DNA of 64,000 nt. Origin: CALIZF01 sp046292445. Lineage in GTDB: Bacteria; Pseudomonadota; Alphaproteobacteria; Rhodobacterales; Rhodobacteraceae. The stretch lies in contig JBKBQT010000009.1 of the NCBI GenBank assembly GCA_046292445.1, forward strand, positions 65,225-129,224, written 5' to 3'. Below the pieces are notes generated by a model. That model did no database searches. It saw only the letters and a list, made by a program, of their open reading frames with translations, and was not told the origin of the DNA. The translations under genes were made by a program, and so were the position numbers. Shown here one piece after another: positions 24,011 through 32,049 of this stretch; positions within the stretch are counted from its first letter, which is position 1, and each line of letters opens with the position of its first letter.

Positions 24011-24423
24011 GTTACACCAAGGCGATCCCGATCGAGTTCAACCACTGCGATCCCGCGGGGATCGTGTTCTATCCGCGCTACTTCGAGATGACCAATTCGG
24101 TGGTCGAGAATTTCTTTGCCGATGCCGTGGGCTATCCGTTCCGGCGCATCAGCATGGACGAGGGGCGCGGCGTGCCGACGGTGCGCATCGCGATCGATTT
24201 CCGCGCGCCCTCGCGGCTGGGCGATGTGGTGCGCTTCACGCTCGACGTGGTGGGCCTCGGCACCCGGTCGGTGACGTTCCGCATCACCGGGCGGGGCGAT
24301 GACGGGATCCGGCTCGAGGGGCGCTTCACGCTCGTCTGGGTCGAGCGGGACGGAAAGGCGGCGGCCTGGCCCGAGGCGATCCGGGCGCGCCTGGTGGAGC
24401 ATCTGGTGGAGGACGCGGCATGA
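24007..24423 (+). CDS. 4-hydroxybenzoyl-CoA thioesterase-like protein
   Basis: The 138-residue hotdog thioesterase has the family signature FNHCDPAGIVFYPRYFE, whose Asp is the catalytic residue in 4-hydroxybenzoyl-CoA thioesterase. RIAIDFRAPSRLGDVV follows. The start is a GTG overlapping the acyl-CoA dehydrogenase stop by four bases. In an aromatic-CoA cluster it may hydrolyse dead-end aryl-CoA esters and free CoA, or act on a specific intermediate. Confidence 0.87.
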   Translation: MSYTKAIPIEFNHCDPAGIVFYPRYFEMTNSVVENFFADAVGYPFRRISMDEGRGVPTVRIAIDFRAPSRLGDVVRFTLDVVGLGTRSVTFRITGRGDDGIRLEGRFTLVWVERDGKAAAWPEAIRARLVEHLVEDAA

Positions 24424-24851
24424 GCGAGAGCCCGCATGAGTTTCTGCATCCCGCCGGCTGGAAGCCCGCCGCGGGCTATGCCAACGGCGTCGCGGCGCGG
24501 GGGCGGACGGTCTATTGCGGCGGGCTGATCGGCTGGAATGCCGACCAGCAGTTCGAGACGGACGATTTCGCCGGGCAGGTCGAGCAGACCTTGCGCAACA
24601 TCGTCGCGGTGCTCGACTGTGCCGGGGCGCGTCCCGAGCATATCGTGCGGATGACCTGGTATGTGACGGACAAGCGCGAATACCTCGGCGCCCTGCGCGA
24701 GGTCGGGCGGGCCTACCGGGCGGTGATCGGCAGGCATTTCCCGGCGATGGCGCTGGTTCAGGTGGTTGCGCTGGTCGAGGACCGGGCGAAGGTCGAGATC
24801 GAGGCGACGGCGGTGGTGCCTGAGGATGCGGACCGGGGGGCTGGGGCATGA
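24420..24851 (+). CDS. RidA/YjgF family enamine-imine deaminase
   Basis: The 143-residue protein has the RidA family pattern: FLHPAGWKPAAGYANG, VYCGGLIGWN, the QTLRNIVAVLDCAGA helix, and MALVQVVALVEDRAKVEIEA. RidA proteins hydrolyse reactive enamines and imines to ketones and ammonia. The product of 2-aminobenzoyl-CoA dearomatisation is a cyclic enamine, so a RidA here could release the amino group. It overlaps both neighbours by four bases, which argues for a pathway role rather than a housekeeping one. Confidence 0.88.
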   Translation: MSESPHEFLHPAGWKPAAGYANGVAARGRTVYCGGLIGWNADQQFETDDFAGQVEQTLRNIVAVLDCAGARPEHIVRMTWYVTDKREYLGALREVGRAYRAVIGRHFPAMALVQVVALVEDRAKVEIEATAVVPEDADRGAGA

Positions 24852-26500
24852 AGCTGGGGCCGAGCGGACATGTCGATACCTTTACCCGCGACCACCTGCC
24901 GCCACAGGACCAGTGGCCGGAGCTGCGCTGGGGCGGCTTCGGTTACCCCGACTGGCTCAATGTCGGGGTCGAGTTGACCGACCGGATGGTGGAGCGGGGG
25001 TTCGGCGACCAGATCGCGCTGATCGGCAACGGGCGGCAGCGGACCTACAAGGAGCTGACCGACTGGTCCAACCGCATCGCCCATGCGCTGGTCGAGACCT
25101 ATGGCGTCAAGCCGGGCAACCGCGTGCTGATCCGGTCGGCGAACAATCCGGCGATGGTGGCCGCTTGGCTGGCGGCGACCAAGGCGGGCGCGGTGGTGGT
25201 CAACACGATGCCGATGCTGCGGGCGGGGGAGCTGGCGCAGATCGTGGACAAGGCCGAAGTGACGGTTGCCCTCTGCGACACGCGCCTGATGGAGGAAATG
25301 GTTGCCTGCGCCAAGTCGAGCCGCTTCCTGCGGCAGGTGGTGGGGTTCGACGGGACGGCCAACCATGACGCCGAACTCGACCGGGTGGCGCTGACCAAGC
25401 CGGTCCGGTTCAAGGCGGTGCCGACGGGGCGGGACGATGTGGCGCTCCTCGGCTTTACCAGCGGCACCACGGGCCAGCCCAAGGCGACGATGCATTTCCA
25501 CCGCGACATCCTCATCATCGCCGATGGCTATGCGCGCGAGGTGCTCGGGGTGCGCGAGGACGATGTATTCGTCGGCTCGCCTCCCCTTGCCTTCACCTTC
25601 GGCCTCGGCGGGCTCGCGGTCTTTCCGCTGCGCTTCGGGGCGGCGGCATGCCTGCTCGAGAACGCCTCGCCGCCGAACCTGATCGAGATCATCGAGCAGC
25701 ATCGCGCGACCGTCTGCTTCACCGCGCCGACCGCCTATCGGGTGATGCTCAAGGCGATGAGCGAGGGGGCGGATCTGAGCTCGCTGCGCGCCGCCGTCAG
25801 CGCGGGCGAGACGCTGCCGGCGCCGGTCTACGAGGAATGGATCGCGCGGACCGGCAAGCCGATGCTCGACGGGATCGGCGCGACCGAGATGCTGCATATC
25901 TTCATCTCGAACCGCTTCGACGATCATCGCCCCGGCTGCACCGGCAAGCCGGTGACGGGATACGAGGCGCGGATCGTGGACGAAAACGGCTCCGAAGTGC
26001 CGCGCGGCACGGTCGGCCGGCTTGCCGTGCGGGGCCCGACGGGGTGCCGCTACATGGACGATCCGCGGCAGGCGGCCTATGTGCAGAATGGCTGGAACAT
26101 CACCGGCGATGCGTTCTGGCAGGATGACGCGGGGTATTTCCATTTCGCCGCCCGCAACGACGACATGATCGTGTCGTCGGGCTACAACATCGCCGGGCCC
26201 GAGGTCGAGGCGGCGCTGCTCAAACATCCCGATGTCGCCGAATGCGCAGTGGTCGGCGAGCCGGACGAGGCGCGCGGGCAGATCGTGGTGGCGCATGTGG
26301 TGGTCGCAGGCGGGGTGGCCGAGGACGAGGCGACGGCGCGGCGCCTGCAGGAACATGTGAAGGCCGTGATCGCGCCCTACAAATACCCGCGCCGGATCGT
26401 GTTCTGCGGCGCGCTGCCCAAGACGGCGACGGGCAAGATCCAGCGGTTCCGGCTTCGGTCGGCAGACGGCGCCGCCCCGGCCGGTGCGAGCGGGGATTGA
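24848..26500 (+). CDS. 2-aminobenzoate/benzoate-CoA ligase family enzyme
   Basis: The 550-residue acyl-adenylate-forming enzyme activates an aromatic acid with ATP and CoA. It has the phosphate loop FTSGTTGQPKATMHFHRD, an aryl-pocket region GSPPLAFTFGLGGL, the A5-type motif IGATEMLHIF, ITGDAFWQDDAGYF, and the C-terminal lysine motif KTATGKIQRF. The MHFHRD stretch and length are typical of the benzoate and 2-aminobenzoate ligases. With the monooxygenase/reductase fusion upstream, anthranilate is the favoured substrate; benzoate or salicylate cannot be excluded. It is the last pathway gene of the operon. Confidence 0.87.
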   Translation: MKLGPSGHVDTFTRDHLPPQDQWPELRWGGFGYPDWLNVGVELTDRMVERGFGDQIALIGNGRQRTYKELTDWSNRIAHALVETYGVKPGNRVLIRSANNPAMVAAWLAATKAGAVVVNTMPMLRAGELAQIVDKAEVTVALCDTRLMEEMVACAKSSRFLRQVVGFDGTANHDAELDRVALTKPVRFKAVPTGRDDVALLGFTSGTTGQPKATMHFHRDILIIADGYAREVLGVREDDVFVGSPPLAFTFGLGGLAVFPLRFGAAACLLENASPPNLIEIIEQHRATVCFTAPTAYRVMLKAMSEGADLSSLRAAVSAGETLPAPVYEEWIARTGKPMLDGIGATEMLHIFISNRFDDHRPGCTGKPVTGYEARIVDENGSEVPRGTVGRLAVRGPTGCRYMDDPRQAAYVQNGWNITGDAFWQDDAGYFHFAARNDDMIVSSGYNIAGPEVEAALLKHPDVAECAVVGEPDEARGQIVVAHVVVAGGVAEDEATARRLQEHVKAVIAPYKYPRRIVFCGALPKTATGKIQRFRLRSADGAAPAGASGD

Positions 26501-26531
26501 GCCGGGCGGGCTTTCGCGGCATGGGGCGGGC

Positions 26532-27614
26532 ATGACGACGCTGACCGCGATCTGGGAAGCCCGGGTTGCCGCGGGCGCGCTGCGCCCGGATCCTGCGCAG
26601 GCGGCGGTGCTGCCCCGGCTCGAGGCGCTGCGGCTCTGGCTCGAGGCACAGGGCGGCGCGCGGCGGCGGGGGATGCTGCCGGGCTTCCTGCGCAAGGCGC
26701 CCGAGGTGCCGCGCGGCCTCTACCTCTGGGGCGGGGTGGGACGGGGCAAGTCCATGCTGATGGACCTGTTCTTTGCCGAAACCGCCATCACCGCCAAGCG
26801 CCGGGTGCATTTCCACGCCTTCATGCAGGAGATCCAGAAGGGCCTGCATGCAGCACGGGGGCGGGGGGCGGCCGATGCGCTGGCCCCGGTGGCCGAGGCG
26901 GTATCGCGCGACTCGCGCCTGCTCTGTTTCGACGAGATGCAGATCACCGACATCGCCGATGCGATGATCGTGGGTCGGCTGTTCCAGTTCCTGCTCGATG
27001 CCGGGGTGGTGATCGTCACCACGTCGAACCGCCCGCCGGATGATCTTTACAAGGACGGGCTGAACCGCGCGCTGTTCCTGCCGTTCATCGACCTGATCGC
27101 GGCGCGGCTCGACATCGTGGCGCTGGAAAGCCCGAACGACTGGCGCCAGCACCGGCTTGCCGGCGCGCCGGTCTGGTTCGTGCCGCCGGGGGCGGCGGCG
27201 CGGGCGGCGCTGGATGCGATCTGGGCCGATCTGACGGGCGGGGCGGCGGGGGCAGCGCTGACGCTGACGGTGAACGGGCGGGCGGTGGTGATCGACCGCT
27301 TTGCCGGCGGGGTGGCGCGGGGGTCGTTCTGGGATTTCTGCGGCCGCCCGCTCGGCCCGGCGGATTTCCTTGCGATCGCCGCGGCGGTGCGGGTGCTGAT
27401 GGTCGAGGACATCCCGCGGCTGTCGGCGGCGAATTACAACGAGGCGCGGCGGTTCGTGACGCTGATCGACACGCTCTACGAGGCGCGGGTGCGGCTCGTG
27501 GCCTCGGCGGCGGATGCGCCGGAAAAGCTCTATCTCGAGGGCACGGGAAGCTTCGAGTTCGCGCGCACCGCCTCGCGCCTGCGCGCGATGCAGGGGGCGG
27601 ACTGGGGCGGCTGA
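26532..27614 (+). CDS. zapE: ZapE/AFG1-like ATPase
   Basis: The 360-residue P-loop ATPase has Walker A in LWGGVGRGKSMLMD, FHAFMQEIQ, Walker B in LLCFDEMQITDIADA, sensor region VTTSNRPPDDLYKDGLNR and the C-terminal EDIPRLSAANYNEARRFVTLID, all diagnostic of AFG1/ZapE. In bacteria it binds FtsZ and affects cell division. It is a housekeeping gene that happens to follow the catabolic operon. The start at 26532 fits the family length. Confidence 0.92.
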   Translation: MTTLTAIWEARVAAGALRPDPAQAAVLPRLEALRLWLEAQGGARRRGMLPGFLRKAPEVPRGLYLWGGVGRGKSMLMDLFFAETAITAKRRVHFHAFMQEIQKGLHAARGRGAADALAPVAEAVSRDSRLLCFDEMQITDIADAMIVGRLFQFLLDAGVVIVTTSNRPPDDLYKDGLNRALFLPFIDLIAARLDIVALESPNDWRQHRLAGAPVWFVPPGAAARAALDAIWADLTGGAAGAALTLTVNGRAVVIDRFAGGVARGSFWDFCGRPLGPADFLAIAAAVRVLMVEDIPRLSAANYNEARRFVTLIDTLYEARVRLVASAADAPEKLYLEGTGSFEFARTASRLRAMQGADWGG

Positions 27615-27638
27615 ACGGGCCGCGCGCACATCGTTGCC

Positions 27639-27656
27639 CCGGGGGCCAGCCCCCGG
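27639..27656 (+). terminator. GC hairpin downstream of zapE
   Basis: CCGGGGGC (27639-27646) and GCCCCCGG (27649-27656) form a tight inverted repeat, immediately followed by a dispersed 23-bp repeat. It lies between convergent zapE and the aspartate dehydrogenase gene. Confidence 0.5.
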
Positions 27657-27662
27657 ACCCCC

Positions 27663-27685
27663 GGAGTATTTGGTGAACAGTGAAG
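27663..27685 (+). repeat. Dispersed 23-bp repeat, copy B
   Basis: It differs from copy A at one base (GGT for GGA in the variable triplet). It follows the zapE hairpin. The rest of the 27,615-27,813 gap is GC-rich and shows nothing else. Confidence 0.7.
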
Positions 27686-27813
27686 TCGGGGGCGTGCCGG
27701 GTGGGCGCGGGTCCGTCGGGCGCGGGGCCGTGGCGCGTCGGGGCGGGCGAGGCAGAGGGTGCCGCGGGCGCGGTGGCGGTGGCCGTGCCGGCGGCGGACC
27801 TCGGCGGCCGGGA

Positions 27814-28623
27814 TTACAGGGCCAGCGGGCCGGCGCGGCCCGTTATGAGGCGGACCAAGGCAAGGGCGGTGAGTTCGGAGGATTTGGGATTGCCGGCGAG
27901 GGGGCGGTTTTCGACCTCGGCCCGCAGCGTGCCGAAGGCGCCGGTCGCGGCCAGTCGGTGTGCGTTGCGTGTGGCGGACGGATCGGCGGTCAGCGCGATG
28001 GTGGTGGCGGCCGGGCCTATCCCGGCGAGGGCCGAGATCATCGCGACATTTGCGTTCTGGGGAAAGCGGGCGGCGGCCTGATCGGCGGGGCCTTCCCAGA
28101 AGGTGACGGGGCCGGTCAGCGCAGCGAGGTCGCACAGCGCCTCCGCTTCGGTTCCGGCCCAGGCGGCGGGCGGCTTGACGATCTCGTGGCGCACGGCGTG
28201 GAGCGGCAGGTGGCCGGCGGCGGCCAGCGCGTCGATCCCGGCGAGCGCGCCGGGGGCGATGACGATCTGGCGCCCGCAGGCCGCGGCCCGGGCCATCAGG
28301 TCGGGCAGGAGGGCCGGGTCGGCGAAGGCGGCGGTCGAGGCGGGGGCGAAATCGGCGCCGGCGGCGAGGGCCGCGCGGCCCCACGGCGCGACGGCGGCCC
28401 GGCCCGCCGCCTCGACGACGAGGGTGGGGCTGAGGGCGGCAAGGGCGCCGGGGTCGTGGATCAGCGCCGCGCCATCCGGCAGGGTGCGGGCGCGGGCGGG
28501 ATCGCGCACCGCGACGGCGGCGAGGGTCAGGCGCGGCGGGCGGCGTTCGGCCAGCAGCGCGGCGATGCGCTGCGCGATCGCGCCCCAGCCGACGAGGACG
28601 AGGCGGAAATCAGACCCCGACAT
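27814..28623 (-). CDS. nadX: L-aspartate dehydrogenase (NadX-like)
   Basis: The 269-residue protein has a Rossmann start LVLVGWGAIAQRIAALL, VVEAAGRAAVAPWG, the IAPGALAGIDALAAA segment and the family motif QNANVAMISALAGIG near residue 200. NadX oxidises L-aspartate to iminoaspartate with NAD(P), which can feed NadA or simply release oxaloacetate and ammonia. The start at 28623 overlaps the last 14 bases of the livF-like gene, so it is the final gene of the transporter operon. Its link to the transported compound is unclear. Confidence 0.82.
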   Translation of the reverse strand: MSGSDFRLVLVGWGAIAQRIAALLAERRPPRLTLAAVAVRDPARARTLPDGAALIHDPGALAALSPTLVVEAAGRAAVAPWGRAALAAGADFAPASTAAFADPALLPDLMARAAACGRQIVIAPGALAGIDALAAAGHLPLHAVRHEIVKPPAAWAGTEAEALCDLAALTGPVTFWEGPADQAAARFPQNANVAMISALAGIGPAATTIALTADPSATRNAHRLAATGAFGTLRAEVENRPLAGNPKSSELTALALVRLITGRAGPLAL

Positions 28624-29311
28624 AGCCCTGCACGCGGGCGGCATCGCGGTCGAGGTCGGCGCCTGTGCCGGACCAGACGGTGCGCCCCTTTTCGAGGATG
28701 AAATGCCGGTCGGCGAGCCGCCGCAGCACGCCGAGGTTCTTGTCGATCAGCAGGATCGACTGCCCCTCGCGCTTGAGCCGCTCGATGACATGCCAGATCT
28801 CGGTTCGGATGGTCGGGGCGAGGCCCTCGGTCGCCTCGTCGAGGATCAGAAGGCGCGGGTTGGTCATCAGGGCGCGTCCGACGGCCAGCATCTGCTGCTC
28901 GCCGCCCGACAGCGTGGCGGCCATCTGCCCGGCCCGCTCGCCGAGGCGGGGGAAGAGGCCATAGACGCGGCCCAGCGTCCAGGGGCTCGGCCGGCGCAGG
29001 CGGTTGGCGGCGCAGGCGACCAGGTTTTCGCGCACCGTGAGCGTGGGGAACACCTGCCGCCCCTCGGGCACGAGGCCGGCGCCGAGGCGGGCGATGCGTT
29101 CGGGCGCAAGGCCGGTCGCCGTGCGTCCGCCGAGCGTGACCGACCCGCCGCGGGCGGGCAGCAGGCCCATGATCGTGCGCACCGTCGTCGTCTTGCCCAT
29201 GCCGTTGCGGCCCAGCAGCGTGACGACCTGCCCCTCGCCGACCTCGAGCGCGACATCGAAGAGCACCTGCGCGGGGCCATAGCCCGCCTGAAGGCCGGTC
29301 ACGTCAAGCAA
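28610..29311 (-). CDS. Branched-chain/aromatic-type ABC transporter ATPase (LivF-like)
   Basis: The 233-residue ATPase has Walker A LLGRNGMGKTTT, Q-loop LVPEGRQVFPTLTV, signature LSGGEQQML and Walker B LLILDEATEGLAP. This is the LivF pattern of HAAT-family importers. The start is a TTG at 29311 with GGAGG six bases upstream and an 8-base overlap with the livG-like gene; a GTG at 29302 is less likely. It works with the LivG-like ATPase on the cytoplasmic face of the permease pair. Confidence 0.92.
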   Translation of the reverse strand: MLDVTGLQAGYGPAQVLFDVALEVGEGQVVTLLGRNGMGKTTTVRTIMGLLPARGGSVTLGGRTATGLAPERIARLGAGLVPEGRQVFPTLTVRENLVACAANRLRRPSPWTLGRVYGLFPRLGERAGQMAATLSGGEQQMLAVGRALMTNPRLLILDEATEGLAPTIRTEIWHVIERLKREGQSILLIDKNLGVLRRLADRHFILEKGRTVWSGTGADLDRDAARVQGYVGV

Positions 29312-30059
29312 GCTCGTCCTCCGCGCCCAGATAGGCCTCGCGCACCGCCGGATCGCTGCGGATCGCCTCGGGCGGGCCCTGCGCGATGATGCGGCCGTAG
29401 ACGAGGACGGATACGCGGGTGGCCAGGGCAAAGACCGCATCCATGTCGTGTTCGACCAGCAGCATCGGCGTCCTGCGCCCGATGGCGGCGAGGCGTTCGA
29501 TCATCTCCTGGCTTTCGGCATGCCCGAGGCCCGCCATCGGTTCGTCGAGCAGCAGGATCGCCGGGCGGCGGGCGAGCGCGACGAGCAGTTCGAGCTGTTT
29601 CTTCTCGCCATGGCTGAGGTCGCGCGCTGCGATGCCGGCGCGGGGGGAAAGGGGTGTGCCGGCCAGCAGCGCCTCGGCCTCGTCCCAGATCGCGCGCCGG
29701 GACCGTAGTCGGTCGAGGATGCGAAAGCTGCGCCCCATGCGCGCCTGCACGGCCATCCCGATATTCTCGCGCACCGTCATGTCGTCGAGCAGGGAAGTGA
29801 CCTGAAAGGTGCGGCCGAGGCCGAGGGCCACCCGCTCGGGCACGCTCGCGCCGGTGATGTCGCGCCCCGCGAGGCGGATCGTGCCGGCGTCGGGCGCAAG
29901 CTCGCCGCAGATCTGGTTGATGAGGGTCGATTTGCCCGCGCCGTTCGGGCCGATCAGGGCGTGGATCTCGCCCGGCTCGACGGTCAGCGTCACGTCGTCG
30001 GTCGCGGTGAGGCCGCCGAACCGCTTCACGAGTCCTGCGATGTCGAGGATCGCCGTCAT
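29304..30059 (-). CDS. Branched-chain/aromatic-type ABC transporter ATPase (LivG-like)
   Basis: The 251-residue ATPase has Walker A LIGPNGAGKSTL, LGRTFQVTSLLDDMTVREN, signature LSHGEKKQLEL and Walker B ILLLDEPMAGLG, typical of LivG. The ATG overlaps the stop of the livM-like gene by four bases. Together with LivF, LivH, LivM and the binding protein it forms a complete HAAT importer. Confidence 0.93.
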   Translation of the reverse strand: MTAILDIAGLVKRFGGLTATDDVTLTVEPGEIHALIGPNGAGKSTLINQICGELAPDAGTIRLAGRDITGASVPERVALGLGRTFQVTSLLDDMTVRENIGMAVQARMGRSFRILDRLRSRRAIWDEAEALLAGTPLSPRAGIAARDLSHGEKKQLELLVALARRPAILLLDEPMAGLGHAESQEMIERLAAIGRRTPMLLVEHDMDAVFALATRVSVLVYGRIIAQGPPEAIRSDPAVREAYLGAEDELA

Positions 30060-31027
30060 CGCCGCAGCCCCGGCAGGCGCGCGATCAGCCCCGCGACCCC
30101 GCCCCGGGTGAACAGCACGATCACGAGCAGGATCGCCCCGAGCGCCAGCGGCCAGTGTTCCGACCAGCCCGAGAGGGTCGTTTCGAGGATCAGGAACGCC
30201 GCCGCACCGAGGATCGGGCCGAAGAACGTGCCAAGACCGCCGAGGATCACCATGATGATGAGCTCGCCCGATTTGGTCCAGTGCATGAGGTCGGGCGAGG
30301 TGAAGCGCAGAACATTCGCCATCAGCGCGCCGGCGAGGCCGCAGCCCATGCCCGACAGCACGAAGGCGGCAAGCTTGTAGCGGTAGGGGGCAAAGCCGAG
30401 CGCGGCCATGCGCCGCTCGTTCTGCCGGATGCCCTGGATCACCGCGCCGAAGGACGAATGCACGATCCGCCACAGGAGGGCAAAGAACAGGGCGGCAAAG
30501 CCGAGGGCGGTGTAATACATCGTCGCCCGGTCGCGCAGGTTCAGCCCGAGGAATTCGTTGGGCCGGCGGATGATGAGCCCGTCCTCGCCGCCATAGGTTG
30601 TCAGCGAGACGAAGAGGAAGAACAGCATCTGCGCGAAGGCGAGCGTGATCATGATGAACTGCACGCCCCCCGTGCGCAGGCTCAGCGCGCCGATGGCGGC
30701 GGCGGCGAGGCCGGCGACGAGCATGGCGAGCGGGATGGTCAGGGCGAGTTGCGTCGTGCCGGGGATCAGCCCGAACATCGGCCCCGCGCCCGCATGGTGG
30801 AACAGCATGCCGACGGTATAGGCGCCGAGGCCGAAGAAGGCGGCATGGCCGAAGCTGACCATCCCGCCATAGCCGAGGATGAAGTTGAGGCTGGCGGCGG
30901 CGATGGCATAGACGGCGATGCGGGTGGCGAGCGTGACGAGGGCAGGCTGGCCGAGCGCCGCCGCGATCTGCGGCAGGGCCAGCAGCAGCGCGGCGGCAAT
31001 CACGCCGAGGGCAATGCGCAGCGTCAT
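30056..31027 (-). CDS. Branched-chain/aromatic-type ABC transporter permease (LivM-like)
   Basis: The 323-residue membrane protein has many hydrophobic segments and the LivM landmarks SLNFILGYGGMVSFGHAAFF and IRQNERRMAALGF (the cytoplasmic coupling loop), then LAGALMANVLRF. The start overlaps the livH-like stop by four bases. It pairs with LivH to form the translocation path. Confidence 0.92.
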   Translation of the reverse strand: MTLRIALGVIAAALLLALPQIAAALGQPALVTLATRIAVYAIAAASLNFILGYGGMVSFGHAAFFGLGAYTVGMLFHHAGAGPMFGLIPGTTQLALTIPLAMLVAGLAAAAIGALSLRTGGVQFIMITLAFAQMLFFLFVSLTTYGGEDGLIIRRPNEFLGLNLRDRATMYYTALGFAALFFALLWRIVHSSFGAVIQGIRQNERRMAALGFAPYRYKLAAFVLSGMGCGLAGALMANVLRFTSPDLMHWTKSGELIIMVILGGLGTFFGPILGAAAFLILETTLSGWSEHWPLALGAILLVIVLFTRGGVAGLIARLPGLRR

Positions 31028-31932
31028 GTGGCGAACAGGCCGCGGGGGCGGATCAGCAGGACCAGCGCCATCAGCAGGTAGATGCCCATCGAGGCGATGC
31101 CGATGCCGAGCTGATCGGCCTCGGCCGGCGGCATGACGCCGCGCAGGATCGTCGGCAGGAAGGCGCGCAGCATCGTGTCCACGATGCCGAGCATCAGCGC
31201 GGCGACGAAGGCGCCCTTGACCGACCCGACACCGCCGACCACGACGACGACGAAGGTGGCCAGCAGGATCTGCTCGCCCATGCCGACCTGCACCGCCGAG
31301 ATCGGCCCGGCCATGTAGCCCGCCAGCCCCGCGAGCAGCGCGCCGAGGCCGAAGACGGCGGTGTAGAGCAGCCGGATATCCACCCCGAGCGCGCGCACCA
31401 TGTCGCGGTTGGTGGCGCCGGCGCGCACCAGCATGCCGACGCGGGTGCGGTTGATGAGAAGCCACAATCCGGCCGCGACGGCGAGGCCGACCGCGATGAT
31501 GAGGAGGCGATAGGGCGGGTAGAAGAGGCCCGGCAGCAGCTCGACAGAGGTGTCGAAGCCCGCGGGCAGGCGGGTGAAGATCGGCTGGCGGCCGAAGACG
31601 AGGATGATCGTCTGGTTCGCCATCAGGATGAGGGCGAAGGTGGCGAGCACCTGGTCGAGATGGTCGCGGGCGTAGAGGCGGCGGATCACCACCGCCTCGA
31701 CGACAAGGCCCGTCACTGCCGCGGCCGCGAGACCGACCGGCAGGCCGAGCCAGAAGCTCCCCGTCTGCGCCGCCGCATACATCCCCGCATAGGCACCGAT
31801 CATGAAGAGCGAGCCATGGGCGAGGTTGATGACGCCCATGATGCCGAAGATCAGCGTCAGCCCGGCCGCGAGCAGGAACAGCGTCACGCCGTACTGGAGG
31901 CCGTTCAGAAGCTGTTCGAGGATGAGGATCAT
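31024..31932 (-). CDS. Branched-chain/aromatic-type ABC transporter permease (LivH-like)
   Basis: The 302-residue permease starts LEQLLNGLQYGVTLFLLAAGLTLIFG, a classic LivH N-terminus, followed by GVINLAHGSLFMIGAYAG and the coupling region MVRALGVDIRLLYTAVFGLGA. It lies 117 bases downstream of the binding-protein gene, with a dispersed repeat in between. Confidence 0.92.
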   Translation of the reverse strand: MILILEQLLNGLQYGVTLFLLAAGLTLIFGIMGVINLAHGSLFMIGAYAGMYAAAQTGSFWLGLPVGLAAAAVTGLVVEAVVIRRLYARDHLDQVLATFALILMANQTIILVFGRQPIFTRLPAGFDTSVELLPGLFYPPYRLLIIAVGLAVAAGLWLLINRTRVGMLVRAGATNRDMVRALGVDIRLLYTAVFGLGALLAGLAGYMAGPISAVQVGMGEQILLATFVVVVVGGVGSVKGAFVAALMLGIVDTMLRAFLPTILRGVMPPAEADQLGIGIASMGIYLLMALVLLIRPRGLFAT

Positions 31933-31986
31933 CGGGCGGCCTTTGCCTGAGGCGGCGCGGGGCGGCGGCTGCGGGAGCCTCCGGCG

Positions 31987-32009
31987 GGAGTATTTGCGGA
32001 ACGATGAAG
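31987..32009 (+). repeat. Dispersed 23-bp repeat, copy C
   Basis: GGAGTATTT, GCG, GAAC, GA, TGAAG. It lies between the livH-like gene and the binding-protein gene, both of which are on the minus strand, so the repeat is oriented against transcription. A weak GC-rich inverted repeat flanks it. It may partly uncouple the binding protein from the permease genes. Confidence 0.65.
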
Positions 32010-32049
32010 CCGGGGGCGGTTCGGGCAGACCGCCCGCCGGTTCGATTGC

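Noticed and set aside
27663..27685. Dispersed repeats considered as CRISPR units
   Set aside because: The copies are thousands of bases apart, not spaced regularly, and have no cas genes nearby.
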